A stretch of 64,000 bases of DNA from JAMOQA01 sp964420365 (GCA_964420365.1 CAYQTA010000094.1:62001-126000); one strand, 5' to 3'. Positions 41,962 through 51,405 are shown, counted from the stretch's first letter. Numbers and translations are program-made. The notes: generated by a model from the letters alone, not told the origin.

Positions 41962-42227
41962 TCGGCGGCCTCCGCGGAGGCTTCCTGCATCGCCTTCACC
42001 TTCTTCACCAGGCTGCGGACCGTGTCCGAGGCGTGGGCGCCCCTGGCGATCCAGCCCTCGTACTTCTCGACGTCGATCCAGAGCGACGGCTTCTTCCGCT
42101 CGGACGGGTCGTAGTACCCGAGGATCTCGACGTTGGGACCCGTCGGGGTGTTCCGCGAGTCGGAGACCACCACCCGGAAGAACGGGTGGTTGCGGGACCC
42201 TTCCCGCCGGAGCCTGATCTTGAGCAC
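41958..42227 (-). CDS. rpsP: 30S ribosomal protein S16
   Basis: This 89-residue protein begins LKIRLRREGSRNHPFFRVVVSDSR and has EILGYYDPSE, both typical of S16. The GTG start at 42227 follows AGGAG. Longer frames upstream run through ffh and are not used. It sits 17 bases after ffh. Confidence 0.97.
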   Translation of the reverse strand: MLKIRLRREGSRNHPFFRVVVSDSRNTPTGPNVEILGYYDPSERKKPSLWIDVEKYEGWIARGAHASDTVRSLVKKVKAMQEASAEAAE

Positions 42228-42244
42228 GGTAGCTTCTCCTTCCT

Positions 42245-43573
42245 TCAGCGGCCGAGCAGGCGGCGCAGCCGGTTCTTGCCCGGCGCCCCGCCGAGCTTCT
42301 TCATCATCTTCTGCATGTCGAGGAACTGCTTCAGCAGCCGGTTGACCTCCTGGACCGAGGTCCCCGAACCGCGGGCGATCCGCTTGCGCCGGGAACCGTT
42401 GAGGATCCGGTGGTTCCGGCGCTCCTCGGCGGTCATCGAGTTGATGATCGCCTCCATCCGGGCGACCTGGCGGGTGTCCACCTCGGCGTCCTCCGGGAGC
42501 TTCACCCCGGGGATCATCCCGAGCACCTGCTCGAGGGGCCCCATCTTGCGCAACTGCCTCAGGGTCGCCCGGAAATCCTCCAGGGTGAACTGGCGGCGTC
42601 GGACGGCCTTCTCGAGGCGTTCCGCCTCCTCCCGGTCGAACGCCTCCTCGGCCTTCTCGATCAGGCCGAGGACGTCCCCCATGCCGAGGATCCGGCCCGC
42701 CATCCGCGCCGGGTCGAACGGCTCGATCGCGTCGACCTTCTCGCCGATGCCGGCGAAACGGACGGGCACGCCGGTGACCGCCGCGACGGAAAGGGCGGCA
42801 CCGCCCCGCGCGTCTCCATCCAGCTTCGTCAGGATCACCCCGGTGAGCGGGACCCGTTCGCGGAACGCCCGTGCCGACGTGACGGCGTCCTGCCCGGTCA
42901 TCGCGTCCGCCACGTAGAGGATCTCGACCGGCTCGACCGCGGCGACGAGCTCTTCCAGCTCGGCCATCAGCTCCTCGTCCACGTGGAGCCGGCCCGCGGT
43001 GTCGAGGAGGACGACGTCGAATCCCTTCTCGCGGGCATGGCGGACGGCCTCCCGGGCCCGCTCGACCGGGGTCCCGCTCCCGTCGTGCTCGTAGGCCGCG
43101 ATGCCGGCCGTCCGAGCCACCTGGATCGCCTGGAGGACCGCCGCCGGGCGGGCCAGGTCGACCGGGGCGACCAGCGGGTGCTTCCCCCGGGCCTTGAGCC
43201 AGCGGCCGAGCTTCCCCGCGGTGGTCGTTTTCCCGGACCCCTGCAGACCGACCAGCATGTAGACGGACGGAGGCCGGGAGGCCACGGCCAGCGGGCGGGT
43301 CGCCTCGTCTCCACCGAGGAGCCGGACCAGCTCGTCCCGGACGATGCGGACGACGGCCTGCCCGGGGGTCAGGCTCTTGAGCACCTCCTCGCCGAGCGCC
43401 TTCTCGCGAACGGTGGCGAGGAAGTTCCGGACGACCTTGAACGACACGTCCGCTTCGAGCAGGGCCAGACGGATCTCCCGGAGGGCCCGGTCCAGGTCCT
43501 TCTCGGTGATCCGCCCCCCCGACCGGAGGCGGTCGAGGACGCCGGTCAGGCGCTCGGTGAGCGAGTCGAACAA
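42245..43573 (-). CDS. ffh: Signal recognition particle protein Ffh (SRP54)
   Basis: This 442-residue protein has the N domain, the GTPase G domain (G1 GLQGSGKTTTAGKL, DTAGRLHVDEELM, TKLDGDARGG) and the Met-rich M domain (GPLEQVLGMIPG, GSGTSVQEVNRLLKQF) that binds 4.5S RNA and signal sequences. It delivers nascent membrane proteins to FtsY, whose gene is 3 kb away. The TTG start at 43573 follows GGAGGGTGGACTC. No 4.5S RNA gene was found in the window. Confidence 0.97.
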   Translation of the reverse strand: MFDSLTERLTGVLDRLRSGGRITEKDLDRALREIRLALLEADVSFKVVRNFLATVREKALGEEVLKSLTPGQAVVRIVRDELVRLLGGDEATRPLAVASRPPSVYMLVGLQGSGKTTTAGKLGRWLKARGKHPLVAPVDLARPAAVLQAIQVARTAGIAAYEHDGSGTPVERAREAVRHAREKGFDVVLLDTAGRLHVDEELMAELEELVAAVEPVEILYVADAMTGQDAVTSARAFRERVPLTGVILTKLDGDARGGAALSVAAVTGVPVRFAGIGEKVDAIEPFDPARMAGRILGMGDVLGLIEKAEEAFDREEAERLEKAVRRRQFTLEDFRATLRQLRKMGPLEQVLGMIPGVKLPEDAEVDTRQVARMEAIINSMTAEERRNHRILNGSRRKRIARGSGTSVQEVNRLLKQFLDMQKMMKKLGGAPGKNRLRRLLGR

Positions 43574-43673
43574 GAGTCCACCCTCCGCGCCCCGGGCGGG
43601 GCGCGCGAAACCCCCGGCACGATAGCACGATCCACCGTCCCGTCAAGAAGATGCGGGCGGGCGTGGGACCGGC

Positions 43674-44876
43674 TCAGACGTCGCCCAGCAGGTGGCCGAG
43701 CTTGAGCTTCTTCGTTCTCAGGTAGGCGACGTTCTCCTCGTTCGGAGGGATCTCGAGGGGCACCCGCTCGACGATCTCGAGGCCGTACCCCTTGAGAGCG
43801 ACGAACTTCCGCGGGTTGTTGGTCAGGAGGCGGATCTTGCGTACCCCGAGCTCGTGGAGGATCTGGGCCCCGATCCCGTAGTCCCGCTGGTCGGCCCGGA
43901 ACCCGAGGGCGAGGTTCGCCTCGACGGTGTCCTTCCCCTCGTCCTGGATCTCGTAGGCTCGCAGCTTGTTCGCGAGCCCGATCCCCCGTCCCTCCTGGCG
44001 AAGGTAGAGGATCACGCCCCGCCCCTCGTCCTGGACCATCCGCATGGCGCGATGGAGCTGGCTCCCGCAGTCGCACCGGCGGGAGGCGAAGACGTCCCCG
44101 GTCAGGCACTCCGAGTGGACCCGGACGAGGACCGGCTCGTCGGGATCGATCTCGCCGACGACCAGCGCCAGGTGGGTCTGGCCGTCGACGTCGTTCTCGA
44201 ACGCGTGGAGCGTGAACTCCCCGTAATCGGTGGGAAGCCGGGGGCTCGCCACCCGGCGGACCAGCCGCTCGTGCGCCATCCGGTACCGGATCAGGTCGGC
44301 GATCGTGATCATCTTGAGCCCGTGCTCGGCGCAGAACGCCTCGAGGTCCGGCACCCGGGCCATCGTGCCGTCCTCCTTCATCACCTCGCAGATCACGCCG
44401 GCCGGGTAGAGCCCGGCGAGCCGGGCCAGGTCGACCGCGGCCTCGGTCTGGCCCGCGCGCTGGAGCACGCCCCCGGGGGCCGCCCGCAGCGGGAACATGT
44501 GCCCGGGGCGCAGCAGGTCCTCCGGCCGGGTCGCCGGGTCGATCGCCGCCCGGACCGTCGCCGCACGATCCGCGGCGGAGATGCCGGTCGTCGTCCCGAC
44601 GCGGGCCTCGATCGACACGCAGAACGCGGTCTGGAACCGGGTCGTGTTCTCCGGGACCATCAGCGGGATCTTCAGCTCGTCGAGCCGTTCCCCGGTCATC
44701 GGCAGGCAGATCAGCCCGCGCCCGTGCTTCGCCATGAAGTTGATCGCCTCGGGAGTGACCTTCTCCGCGGCGATGGTGAGGTCCCCCTCGTTCTCCCGGT
44801 CCTCGTCGTCCACGACGACGATCATCCGCCCGGCGCGGATCTCCTCGAGGGCCTCCTCGATGGTGGCGAACGGCAT
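43674..44876 (-). CDS. ribBA: Bifunctional 3,4-dihydroxy-2-butanone 4-phosphate synthase / GTP cyclohydrolase II
   Basis: This 400-residue protein has both domains. The RibB part (residues 1-200) has the DDEDRENEGDLTIAA metal-binding start. The RibA part has the zinc site SECLTGDVFASRRCDCGSQ and YLRQEGRGIGL. It makes both precursors of riboflavin. ATG follows AAGGAGCGGGAG. It is the last gene of ribD-ribE-ribBA; ribH (lumazine synthase), usually next, is absent here and ffh follows. Confidence 0.97.
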   Translation of the reverse strand: MPFATIEEALEEIRAGRMIVVVDDEDRENEGDLTIAAEKVTPEAINFMAKHGRGLICLPMTGERLDELKIPLMVPENTTRFQTAFCVSIEARVGTTTGISAADRAATVRAAIDPATRPEDLLRPGHMFPLRAAPGGVLQRAGQTEAAVDLARLAGLYPAGVICEVMKEDGTMARVPDLEAFCAEHGLKMITIADLIRYRMAHERLVRRVASPRLPTDYGEFTLHAFENDVDGQTHLALVVGEIDPDEPVLVRVHSECLTGDVFASRRCDCGSQLHRAMRMVQDEGRGVILYLRQEGRGIGLANKLRAYEIQDEGKDTVEANLALGFRADQRDYGIGAQILHELGVRKIRLLTNNPRKFVALKGYGLEIVERVPLEIPPNEENVAYLRTKKLKLGHLLGDV

Positions 44877-44887
44877 CTCCCGCTCCT

Positions 44888-45481
44888 TCAACGCCCCCGC
44901 CCCGCGGCGGCGGCCTTGAGCATCACGTCCCACTCCACGCAGAGCCGATCCCCCGGCCGGCGACGGCCCAGCGTCGTCCGGGCGAGGGTTTCCGGCACCA
45001 GGGCGACCTCGAACCAGCCCCCTCCGAGGCGGGCCACCGTCAGACTGACCCCGTCGAGGGCGACCGAACCCTTCTCGACGACGAGGGGCCGACCGCCCCG
45101 GGGCAGCTCCACCCGGAGCACCGCCCCGCCACCCGCCACCCGTCGCAGGCCGAGGACGCGCACCTCCTGGTCCACGTGTCCCTGCACCAGGTGGCCGCCC
45201 ATCCGGTCGCCGGCCCGGAGGGCCCGCTCGAGGTGGACCTCCCGCCCCGGCCTCCAGCGGCGGCTCCCGCCGGTCCGGGCCAGCGTCTCCGGCGACAGGT
45301 CCGCCCGGAACGACCCGGGCCGCGTGATCGTCACCGTGAGACAGCAGCCATCGACCGCGATGCTCTCCCCCGGTTCCACGGGTTCCCCGGGCAGGGCGTG
45401 GCGCACCTCGAGGTCCAGGCCGGCCCCGACCCGGCGGGCGGCCACGATCCGGCCGACGTCCTGGACGAGCCCGGTGAACAA
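44888..45481 (-). CDS. ribE: Riboflavin synthase alpha chain
   Basis: This 197-residue protein consists of the two homologous lumazine-binding halves, each with a conserved turn: FTGLVQDVGRI and GESIAVDGCCLTVT in the first, GGHLVQGHVDQ and KGSVALDGVSLTV in the second. It converts two lumazines to riboflavin. The TTG start at 45481 follows AGGAGG seven bases away and gives the standard FTGLV N-terminus; no other start does. No FMN riboswitch was seen before ribD or ribE. Confidence 0.95.
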   Translation of the reverse strand: MFTGLVQDVGRIVAARRVGAGLDLEVRHALPGEPVEPGESIAVDGCCLTVTITRPGSFRADLSPETLARTGGSRRWRPGREVHLERALRAGDRMGGHLVQGHVDQEVRVLGLRRVAGGGAVLRVELPRGGRPLVVEKGSVALDGVSLTVARLGGGWFEVALVPETLARTTLGRRRPGDRLCVEWDVMLKAAAAGRGR

Positions 45482-45522
45482 GGGTGCCCCTCCTCGCGAA
45501 GGACCCGGGACCGGCGGGGCTC

Positions 45523-46644
45523 TCAGGGCCGGGCCGGGCGGGCGACGACGTGGATATCGTCCCCCACCCGCTCGACCTCCGCAATCCGGAACCGGAGCCG
45601 TTCCCCGAGGAGGCGCGGGCCACCGTCCACGGCCGGGCGGGCCTCCCGGTCCCCGAGCATTGCCGGCGCGAGGAACCAGTCGAGCCGGTCGACGAGCCCC
45701 GCGTCGTGGAACCGGGCCGCCGCCCGCCCCCCGCCCTCGAGCAGGGCGGCCAGGACGCCCCGCCCCCCCAGCTCCCGGAGCAGGGCGAGCGGCTCGACCG
45801 CGAGGGGATCGTCCCCCGCGGCCGGGAGGACGACGATCTCCGCCCCGGCTGCCGCCAGCGGACCCGGGTCCCCGGAGGCAAGCCCGTCGCGGGTCGTGCA
45901 GACGAGGACGGGGGAGTCCGGTCCCTCGCGGAAGAGGCGCGCGGTCGGCGGCGTTCGCAGTCGACCGTCGAGAACGACCCGGAGGAACGGAGGCGTCTGC
46001 CCCCGTGTCGGGGGAAGCAGCACCGGGTCGTCCGCGAGCACGGTCTCCGCGCCGACCACGATCGCTCCGCAACGATCCCGCAGCTCCCGGCCCCGGGCCC
46101 GTGCCGCCTCCCCGGTGATCCAGCGGGACCGGCCCTCCCGGTCGGCGATCTTCCCGTCCATGGTGACCGCCGCCTTGTGGAGCAGGAACGCCCGGCCCTC
46201 GCTCCGGTGGACCAGGTAGTCCTCCAGCGTCTCCTCCGCCGCCCGCGCCAGCTCGCCCCGGACGAGCTCCACCCGCACGCCGGCTTCCTCGAGGATCCGG
46301 ATCCCGGAGCCCCGGACCCGCGGATCCGGGTCGACCAGCCCGACGACGACCCGGCCGATTCCCCTCTCGACGATCCGCCGGGCGCACGCCGGGGTCCGCC
46401 CCTCGTGGCTGCACGGTTCCAGGGTGACGAAGAGGGTGGCCCCCCGCGCCAGCTCGCCCGCCTCGTCCAGGGCGATCGCCTCGGCATGGGGTTCCCCCGC
46501 CCGCCGGTGCCACCCCTCGGCGACGACCTTCCCCTCCCGGACGATCACGGCCCCCACCCGGGGATTGGGGGCGGTGAACCGCCCGCCCCGGGCGGCCAGC
46601 TCGAGGGCGCGCCGGAACGCGCGGGCGTCCGCCTCCCCGGTCAC
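45523..46644 (-). CDS. ribD: Bifunctional riboflavin deaminase/reductase RibD
   Basis: This 373-residue protein has the N-terminal zinc deaminase domain (HAEAIALDEAG and EPCSHEGRTPACARRI with the His/Cys ligands) and the C-terminal reductase domain (DGKIADREGRSRWITG, LLEGGGRAAARF). It performs the second and third steps of riboflavin synthesis. Its GTG start overlaps the ftsY stop (GTGA), tying riboflavin genes to ftsY. Confidence 0.96.
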   Translation of the reverse strand: MTGEADARAFRRALELAARGGRFTAPNPRVGAVIVREGKVVAEGWHRRAGEPHAEAIALDEAGELARGATLFVTLEPCSHEGRTPACARRIVERGIGRVVVGLVDPDPRVRGSGIRILEEAGVRVELVRGELARAAEETLEDYLVHRSEGRAFLLHKAAVTMDGKIADREGRSRWITGEAARARGRELRDRCGAIVVGAETVLADDPVLLPPTRGQTPPFLRVVLDGRLRTPPTARLFREGPDSPVLVCTTRDGLASGDPGPLAAAGAEIVVLPAAGDDPLAVEPLALLRELGGRGVLAALLEGGGRAAARFHDAGLVDRLDWFLAPAMLGDREARPAVDGGPRLLGERLRFRIAEVERVGDDIHVVARPARP

Positions 46645-47582
46645 GCCGCCCCGCCGGCGGGCTCGAGCAGCCCGCGCACGTACTCCCGGGCGTCGAAGTC
46701 GAGAAGGTCGTCCACCCCCTCCCCCATGCCGACGTAGCGGACCGGGAGACCGAGTTCCCGGCCGATCGCGATCGCGACGCCTCCCCTCGCCGTCCCGTCC
46801 AGCTTCGTCAGGACGAGCCCGGTCACCGGGGTGACCCGGGCGAACTCCCTGGCCTGGAGGATCGCGTTCCGGCCGGTCGTGCCGTCGAGGACGAGCAGCG
46901 TGTCATGGGGGGCGCCCGGGATCGTCCTGCTGACCGAGCGGGAAATCTTCGCCAGCTCGTCCATCAGCGGTTTCTTGTTGTGAAGCCGGCCCGCGGTATC
47001 GACCAGCAGCTCGTCGGCCCCCGAGGCGGCCGCGGCCTTCGCCGCGTCGAAGGCGACCGCGGCCGGGTCGGCACCGTGCCCGGCGCGGATCACCCGGGCG
47101 CCCGCCCGCTCCCCCCAGACGACGAGCTGCTCCACCGCCGCGGCGCGGAACGTGTCGGCCGCGGCCACGACGACCTTCCTGCCCTCCCGCGCCCACCGCG
47201 CGGCCAGCTTGCCGGTCGTCGTCGTCTTCCCCGAGCCGTTGACACCGACCAGCAGGGTGACCCGCGGGCCGGACTCCGGGCGGGTCTCGGGAAACGGCGG
47301 CGGCAGGAGGGCGAGGAGCTCCTCCTCGAGCATCCGCGCCAGCTCGTCCGGGCCGGAGACCCGTTTCCCGAGGACCTTCTCCTCGAGCCCGTCCCGGAGT
47401 TCCATCGCCAGCTCTGCTCCCAGGTCGGCGAGGACGAGCGCCTCCTCCAGCTCGTCGAGCATCTCGCCATCGACCTCCCGGCCGCCGCTGCCGGCAGGCA
47501 GGATCGTCCCGATGCGCTCCCGGAGGCTCTCCCGCGTCTTCCTGAGGCCGTTCCGGATCGTGTCACGAAGCCGTCCGAGCAT
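46641..47582 (-). CDS. ftsY: Signal recognition particle receptor FtsY
   Basis: This 313-residue protein comprises only the NG domains: an N bundle (residues about 1-95) and the GTPase with GVNGSGKTTTTGKLA, AADTFRAAAVEQL, DTAGRLHNKKPLMDEL and TKLDGTARGG. The acidic A domain of enteric FtsY is missing, as in many bacteria, so membrane binding relies on the short basic N-terminus. It receives SRP-ribosome complexes at the membrane. The ATG overlaps the preceding stop by one base. Confidence 0.96.
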   Translation of the reverse strand: MLGRLRDTIRNGLRKTRESLRERIGTILPAGSGGREVDGEMLDELEEALVLADLGAELAMELRDGLEEKVLGKRVSGPDELARMLEEELLALLPPPFPETRPESGPRVTLLVGVNGSGKTTTTGKLAARWAREGRKVVVAAADTFRAAAVEQLVVWGERAGARVIRAGHGADPAAVAFDAAKAAAASGADELLVDTAGRLHNKKPLMDELAKISRSVSRTIPGAPHDTLLVLDGTTGRNAILQAREFARVTPVTGLVLTKLDGTARGGVAIAIGRELGLPVRYVGMGEGVDDLLDFDAREYVRGLLEPAGGAA

Positions 47583-48364
47583 CAGCCGATCACCTCCAGG
47601 AGCTCCTTCGCCTTCTCCGCCCACGTGGACCCGGGCGCGAGCTCGAGGACACGGCGCAGGTGCCCGGCCGCCTCGTCCATCCTTCCCGCGCGGAACAGGG
47701 CCGAGCCCCATTCGTACAGGAAGAGCGGGTCGTCGGGAAACCCCGGGGCGGCCACGCCGTACTCCGCGAGCGCCTCGTCGGCCCGGCCGAGTTCCTCGAG
47801 CAGGCGCGCGAGTTCCCAGTGTCCCCGGTAGTACTGGGGGCGCACCTCCACCGCGCGCCGCAGGTCGGCGAGCGCCAGGTCGGTGCGCCCCATCCGCTTC
47901 TCGATCAGCGCCCGGTTCAGCCAGATCTTTTCCGGGAAGGCATAGGCCCGGTTGGCGAGGGCCCGGGTGAGAACATCGATCGCCTCCCGGGGACGCCCCA
48001 GCTTCTCGAGACAGGTGGCGAGGAGCATGCTCGCGTCGGTGTACCCGGGATTCGCCTCGAGGGCGCGCCGGAACGCCCGGGCCGCGTCCTCCCAGGCCTC
48101 CCGGCTCCAGTGGACGTAACCCTCGTAGTAGTAGAGCACGGGGAGGATCTTCGCCTCCCGCCCCGCCATCCGGATCGCCTTCCGGATCTCCTCGAGGGCG
48201 AGGGGGGCGTTCCCCTGCTCGAAGTAGGCCTGGGCCAGCTTGTAGTGCTGCAGGGGCCCGTCCTTCGGCGGCGGCGACTCCGCGGGCCCGGGAGTGGCGC
48301 ACCCGGGCGCCAGGAGCGCCGCCAGCAGCACCGCCGCGGCCAGGATCGAACCCGGCTTCCGCAT
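47582..48364 (-). CDS. TPR lipoprotein (PilF/PilW-like)
   Basis: This 260-residue protein has a lipoprotein signal with Cys near residue 22 (LLAPGC) and about six TPR units (YKLAQAYFEQGNAPLALEEIRKAI, AARAFRRALEANPGY and so on). Outer-membrane TPR lipoproteins of this size include PilF/PilW pilotins for type IV pilus secretins and general assembly factors. The pilin operon in this window makes that role possible but not shown. ATG follows GGAGGAGACGACG. It is the first gene of the ftsY-ribD-ribE-ribBA transcript. Confidence 0.8.
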   Translation of the reverse strand: MRKPGSILAAAVLLAALLAPGCATPGPAESPPPKDGPLQHYKLAQAYFEQGNAPLALEEIRKAIRMAGREAKILPVLYYYEGYVHWSREAWEDAARAFRRALEANPGYTDASMLLATCLEKLGRPREAIDVLTRALANRAYAFPEKIWLNRALIEKRMGRTDLALADLRRAVEVRPQYYRGHWELARLLEELGRADEALAEYGVAAPGFPDDPLFLYEWGSALFRAGRMDEAAGHLRRVLELAPGSTWAEKAKELLEVIG

Positions 48365-48417
48365 CGTCGTCTCCTCCGCGTTCCCCGCCCGGGTCGACGC
48401 CCCGGCAGGATAGCCCA

Positions 48418-49203
48418 TCACCGCCCGAACAGCCGCGCAAGGAAACCGCGGCGGCGCGGGTCCGGCGGCCGGGGAGGCGGCGGCTCCACCGGCTCGCCCG
48501 TGAGAAACGCCCGGGGCCAGTCGAGGGTCGCCCGCCGCGCCGCCTCCTCGCCCGCCAGCTCCGCCCACCGGTCCCGCGCCGCCGCCAGCGCCGGTGGTCG
48601 GTACTCCGGGTCGTGGGCGTCCGACCCCAGGACGTGGACGAGACCCCGCCGGACCCATTCCTCCGAGAGCGCCCGGATCGCCTTGCCGAACGTGCCGAGG
48701 AGGCTCGAGCTCGTCATCTGCCCGAGGGCGCCGAGCTCGACCATCCGCTCCCACCGCGACGGATCCTCGAGGAACCAGCGGGTCCGCTCGGGATGGGCGA
48801 TCACCGGCGTGATCCCGGCGAGCTTCAGCTCGAAGATCGTCTCCTCGATCCGCACCGGCCGCGTGCGGTAGGGACACTCGAGGAGCAGCCACCTTCCAGC
48901 GTCGCCGTACGTGAGCAGGCGCCCGTCCCGCACCCGTTCCGGCAGGCGGGGAGCCAGGTGGACCTCCGACCCGGCCGCGATCTCGAGGGGGATTCCCTCG
49001 TCCTCGAGCACCCGGCGGAACTCCGCGATCGCCCCGAGCACCTTCGGGCGCTCGTTCCACCAGTCCCCCTCCCGGACGTGGGGGGTCGCGACCACGGTCG
49101 TCACGCCGTCCGCGGCGGCGATCCGCGCCATCGCGACGGCCGTCTCCCGGTCGGGAGCACCATCGTCGATTCCCGGCAGGATGTGGCAATGGGTGTCGAT
49201 CAC
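48418..49203 (-). CDS. PHP-domain tyrosine-protein phosphatase (CpsB/YwqE family)
   Basis: This 261-residue protein has the metal-binding motifs of CpsB-type phosphatases: DTHCHILPGIDDG at the start, TPHVREG, IAHPERTRWF and GSDAHDPEYRPP. Such enzymes dephosphorylate bacterial tyrosine kinases that control capsule or exopolysaccharide synthesis. No kinase or polysaccharide cluster is nearby. The GTG start overlaps the gpsA stop (GTGA). The C-terminal 30 residues are Pro/Arg-rich. Confidence 0.88.
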   Translation of the reverse strand: MIDTHCHILPGIDDGAPDRETAVAMARIAAADGVTTVVATPHVREGDWWNERPKVLGAIAEFRRVLEDEGIPLEIAAGSEVHLAPRLPERVRDGRLLTYGDAGRWLLLECPYRTRPVRIEETIFELKLAGITPVIAHPERTRWFLEDPSRWERMVELGALGQMTSSSLLGTFGKAIRALSEEWVRRGLVHVLGSDAHDPEYRPPALAAARDRWAELAGEEAARRATLDWPRAFLTGEPVEPPPPRPPDPRRRGFLARLFGR

Positions 49204-50210
49204 GTCGTCCCGTCCTCGGGCTCGGCCCGGAGCGGCCTCGCCAGCAGGTCGGCGAGGGCCCGCCGCGGGTCCTTGTCCTCGAACAGGATGCCATGAACCT
49301 CCACGGCGATCGGCATCTCGACCCCGTGCTCCCGGGCAAGGCGCACGGCGGCGCGGGTCGTCTCGACCCCCTCGGCAACCTCGCGCATCCCCGCGAGGAC
49401 ATCCGCCAGCCTCCGGCCACGGCCGAGTTCCTGGCCGACGCGCCGGTTGCGGGACAGGTTGCCGGTGCAGGTGAGCACCAGGTCCCCGAGACCGGCGAGT
49501 CCCATGAACGTGTCCCGGCGGGCGCCCATCGCCGTGCCGAGGCGGGCGATCTCGGCAAGGGCGCGGGTGACCAGGGCCGCCATCGTGTTCGACCCGAAAC
49601 CGAGACCGGCCGCCACTCCCGCGGCAATGGCGACGACGTTCTTGAGGGCGCCGCACAACTCGGCGCCGAGGCGATCATCCGACCGGTAGACCCGGAGGCT
49701 GCCCCCGGCGAACGCCTCCTGGACGCGCCGCGCGACCTCCTCCGGCCCGGCGGCCACGACGGCGGTCGGCTGCCCCTCGGCGAGCTCCCGCGCGAACGAC
49801 GGGCCGGTGAGGGCGACGGTTCTTGCCCTGGCGCTCGACCCGAGCGTCTCCGCAACGATCCGGTCGGGGAGCGCCAGCGTGCCGACCTCGATTCCCTTGC
49901 ACGCGAGGACCAGGTCGGCTCCGGGTCGGAACGCGGCCGTGCCCGGGCCCTCCAGCACCGCCCGGAGCGCCTGGGTCGGCACCGCGAGGACCACGAGGTC
50001 CGCGTTCGCCAGGGCCTCTTCCGCGTCGGCAGTCACCCGGAGCCCGGCCGGGAACCGGATCCCGGGCAGGTAGGTCGGGTTTTCCCGGCGCGTCTCGAGT
50101 TCTTCCGCGAACGGCGCCCGGCGGGACCACAGCCGGACCTCGTGGCGAGCGGCCAGGTGGACCGCGAGGGCCGTACCCCACGACCCGGCACCCAGGACGG
50201 TGGCCCTCAC
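49200..50210 (-). CDS. gpsA: Glycerol-3-phosphate dehydrogenase [NAD(P)+]
   Basis: This 336-residue protein has the dinucleotide loop GAGSWGTALA at the N-terminus, GPSFARELAEGQPTAVV, the catalytic Lys region CGALKNVVAIAAG and GLAGLGDLVLTC. It reduces dihydroxyacetone phosphate to glycerol 3-phosphate, the substrate of PlsY encoded just upstream. GTG start in a GTGA overlap. Confidence 0.96.
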   Translation of the reverse strand: MRATVLGAGSWGTALAVHLAARHEVRLWSRRAPFAEELETRRENPTYLPGIRFPAGLRVTADAEEALANADLVVLAVPTQALRAVLEGPGTAAFRPGADLVLACKGIEVGTLALPDRIVAETLGSSARARTVALTGPSFARELAEGQPTAVVAAGPEEVARRVQEAFAGGSLRVYRSDDRLGAELCGALKNVVAIAAGVAAGLGFGSNTMAALVTRALAEIARLGTAMGARRDTFMGLAGLGDLVLTCTGNLSRNRRVGQELGRGRRLADVLAGMREVAEGVETTRAAVRLAREHGVEMPIAVEVHGILFEDKDPRRALADLLARPLRAEPEDGTT

Positions 50211-50833
50211 GGGGCCGTCTCCCGCCGCGCGCCGCCGATCCGGTGTTCCTCTCCCCGGAGAAGGCGACGCAGGTTCTCCCGGTGACGAACCCAGACGATC
50301 GCGGCGAGCGCGATGGCGCCGCCACCGACGCCCGGGGCGGTCCCGGGCAGCAGCGACCCGGCGATCGCCGCCGCGAGCGACGCCGCCAGGGAGCCGAGCG
50401 ACACGATCCGGGTCGGCACCGCGAGCACGAGGAAGACGCCGAGGGCGATCGCCGCCAGGCGCGGATCGGCGGCGAGCAGCACCCCGAGCGTACTGGCCAC
50501 ACCCTTCCCTCCCCGGAATCCCAGCCAGGGAGTCCAGCAGTGCCCGGCCACGGGAGCGACCAGGGCGGCCGCGTGAACCCAGGCCGGTGCGTCCGCCGGG
50601 AGGAGCCAGCGGACGGCGAGCCACCATCCCGCGGCGGCCTTTCCCATGTCGAGCAGGAGGGTCAGGACGCCCAGCGCCGGGCCCGCGGTCCGCAGCGTGT
50701 TCGTCGCGCCGATGTTCCCCGACCCGACCCTTCGCGGGTCGCCCCTCCCGGACAGCAGGGACAGGAGGAGACCGAAGGGAATCGAACCGAGCAGGAACCC
50801 GGCGACGAGGGCGAGCGCGATGCGCGCGGTCAC
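50207..50833 (-). CDS. plsY: Acyl-phosphate glycerol-3-phosphate acyltransferase
   Basis: This 208-residue membrane protein has five to six spans and the three PlsY loops: GSIPFG, GSGNIGATNTLR and GFRGGKGVAS. It transfers an acyl group from acyl-phosphate to glycerol 3-phosphate, starting phospholipid synthesis. It is coupled on both sides by 4-base overlaps with thpR and gpsA. Confidence 0.95.
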   Translation of the reverse strand: MTARIALALVAGFLLGSIPFGLLLSLLSGRGDPRRVGSGNIGATNTLRTAGPALGVLTLLLDMGKAAAGWWLAVRWLLPADAPAWVHAAALVAPVAGHCWTPWLGFRGGKGVASTLGVLLAADPRLAAIALGVFLVLAVPTRIVSLGSLAASLAAAIAGSLLPGTAPGVGGGAIALAAIVWVRHRENLRRLLRGEEHRIGGARRETAP

Positions 50834-51405
50834 GGTGCGGATCCTCCTCCGACGGGCGCCCGGGCGAGCGCCTCGTACCGGGCCCCGTCGGGCGCCAGGT
50901 GGGAGCGGTACAGGACGACCTCCTCCACCGGCACCGGCCCGAACTCCGGGACGAAGGGATCCGGGCGTCCGGGCAGGAGTGGGCGCCGGTCCCGCCGCGC
51001 ACGCGCGAGGGTCAGGTGGGGCCGGAACGGCCGCCGCTCCCGGGAAAAGCCGAGATCGACGACGGCCTCCTCCACGGCGCGGGCCAGCCCGGCGAGCGGG
51101 TCCAGCTCTCCGCGCAGGCCGGCCCACAGGACGCGGGGCCGGCCGGGACCGGGGAAGACGCCCCACCCCGCCGCCGTCACCGCCAGGGGACGCGCCGCCG
51201 CGGCCACCCGTTCCAGGCTCTCCGCCAGGGAATCCACCAGGCCCGGGTCGGTCTCCCCGAGAAACCGCAGCGTCAGGTGGATCCCCTCGGGGCGAACCGG
51301 GCGCCATCCGCGCCGCCGGGCACCCCATTCCCCGGTCCAGTCGACCATCGCCCGGAGGGTGCCCCCCGGCACCGGAACGGCCACGAAGAGGCGCCAGCCG
51401 CTCAA
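50830..51405 (-). CDS. thpR: RNA 2',3'-cyclic phosphodiesterase (LigT/ThpR family)
   Basis: This 191-residue 2H phosphoesterase has both His-x-Thr-x motifs (HLTLRFLGE and HLTLARARR) at the expected spacing. It hydrolyses 2',3'-cyclic ends of RNA to 2'-phosphates. The TTG start at 51405 overlaps the cinA stop (TTGA) and gives the family N-terminus RLFVAVPVP; longer in-frame starts lie within cinA. Confidence 0.9.
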   Translation of the reverse strand: MSGWRLFVAVPVPGGTLRAMVDWTGEWGARRRGWRPVRPEGIHLTLRFLGETDPGLVDSLAESLERVAAAARPLAVTAAGWGVFPGPGRPRVLWAGLRGELDPLAGLARAVEEAVVDLGFSRERRPFRPHLTLARARRDRRPLLPGRPDPFVPEFGPVPVEEVVLYRSHLAPDGARYEALARAPVGGGSAP

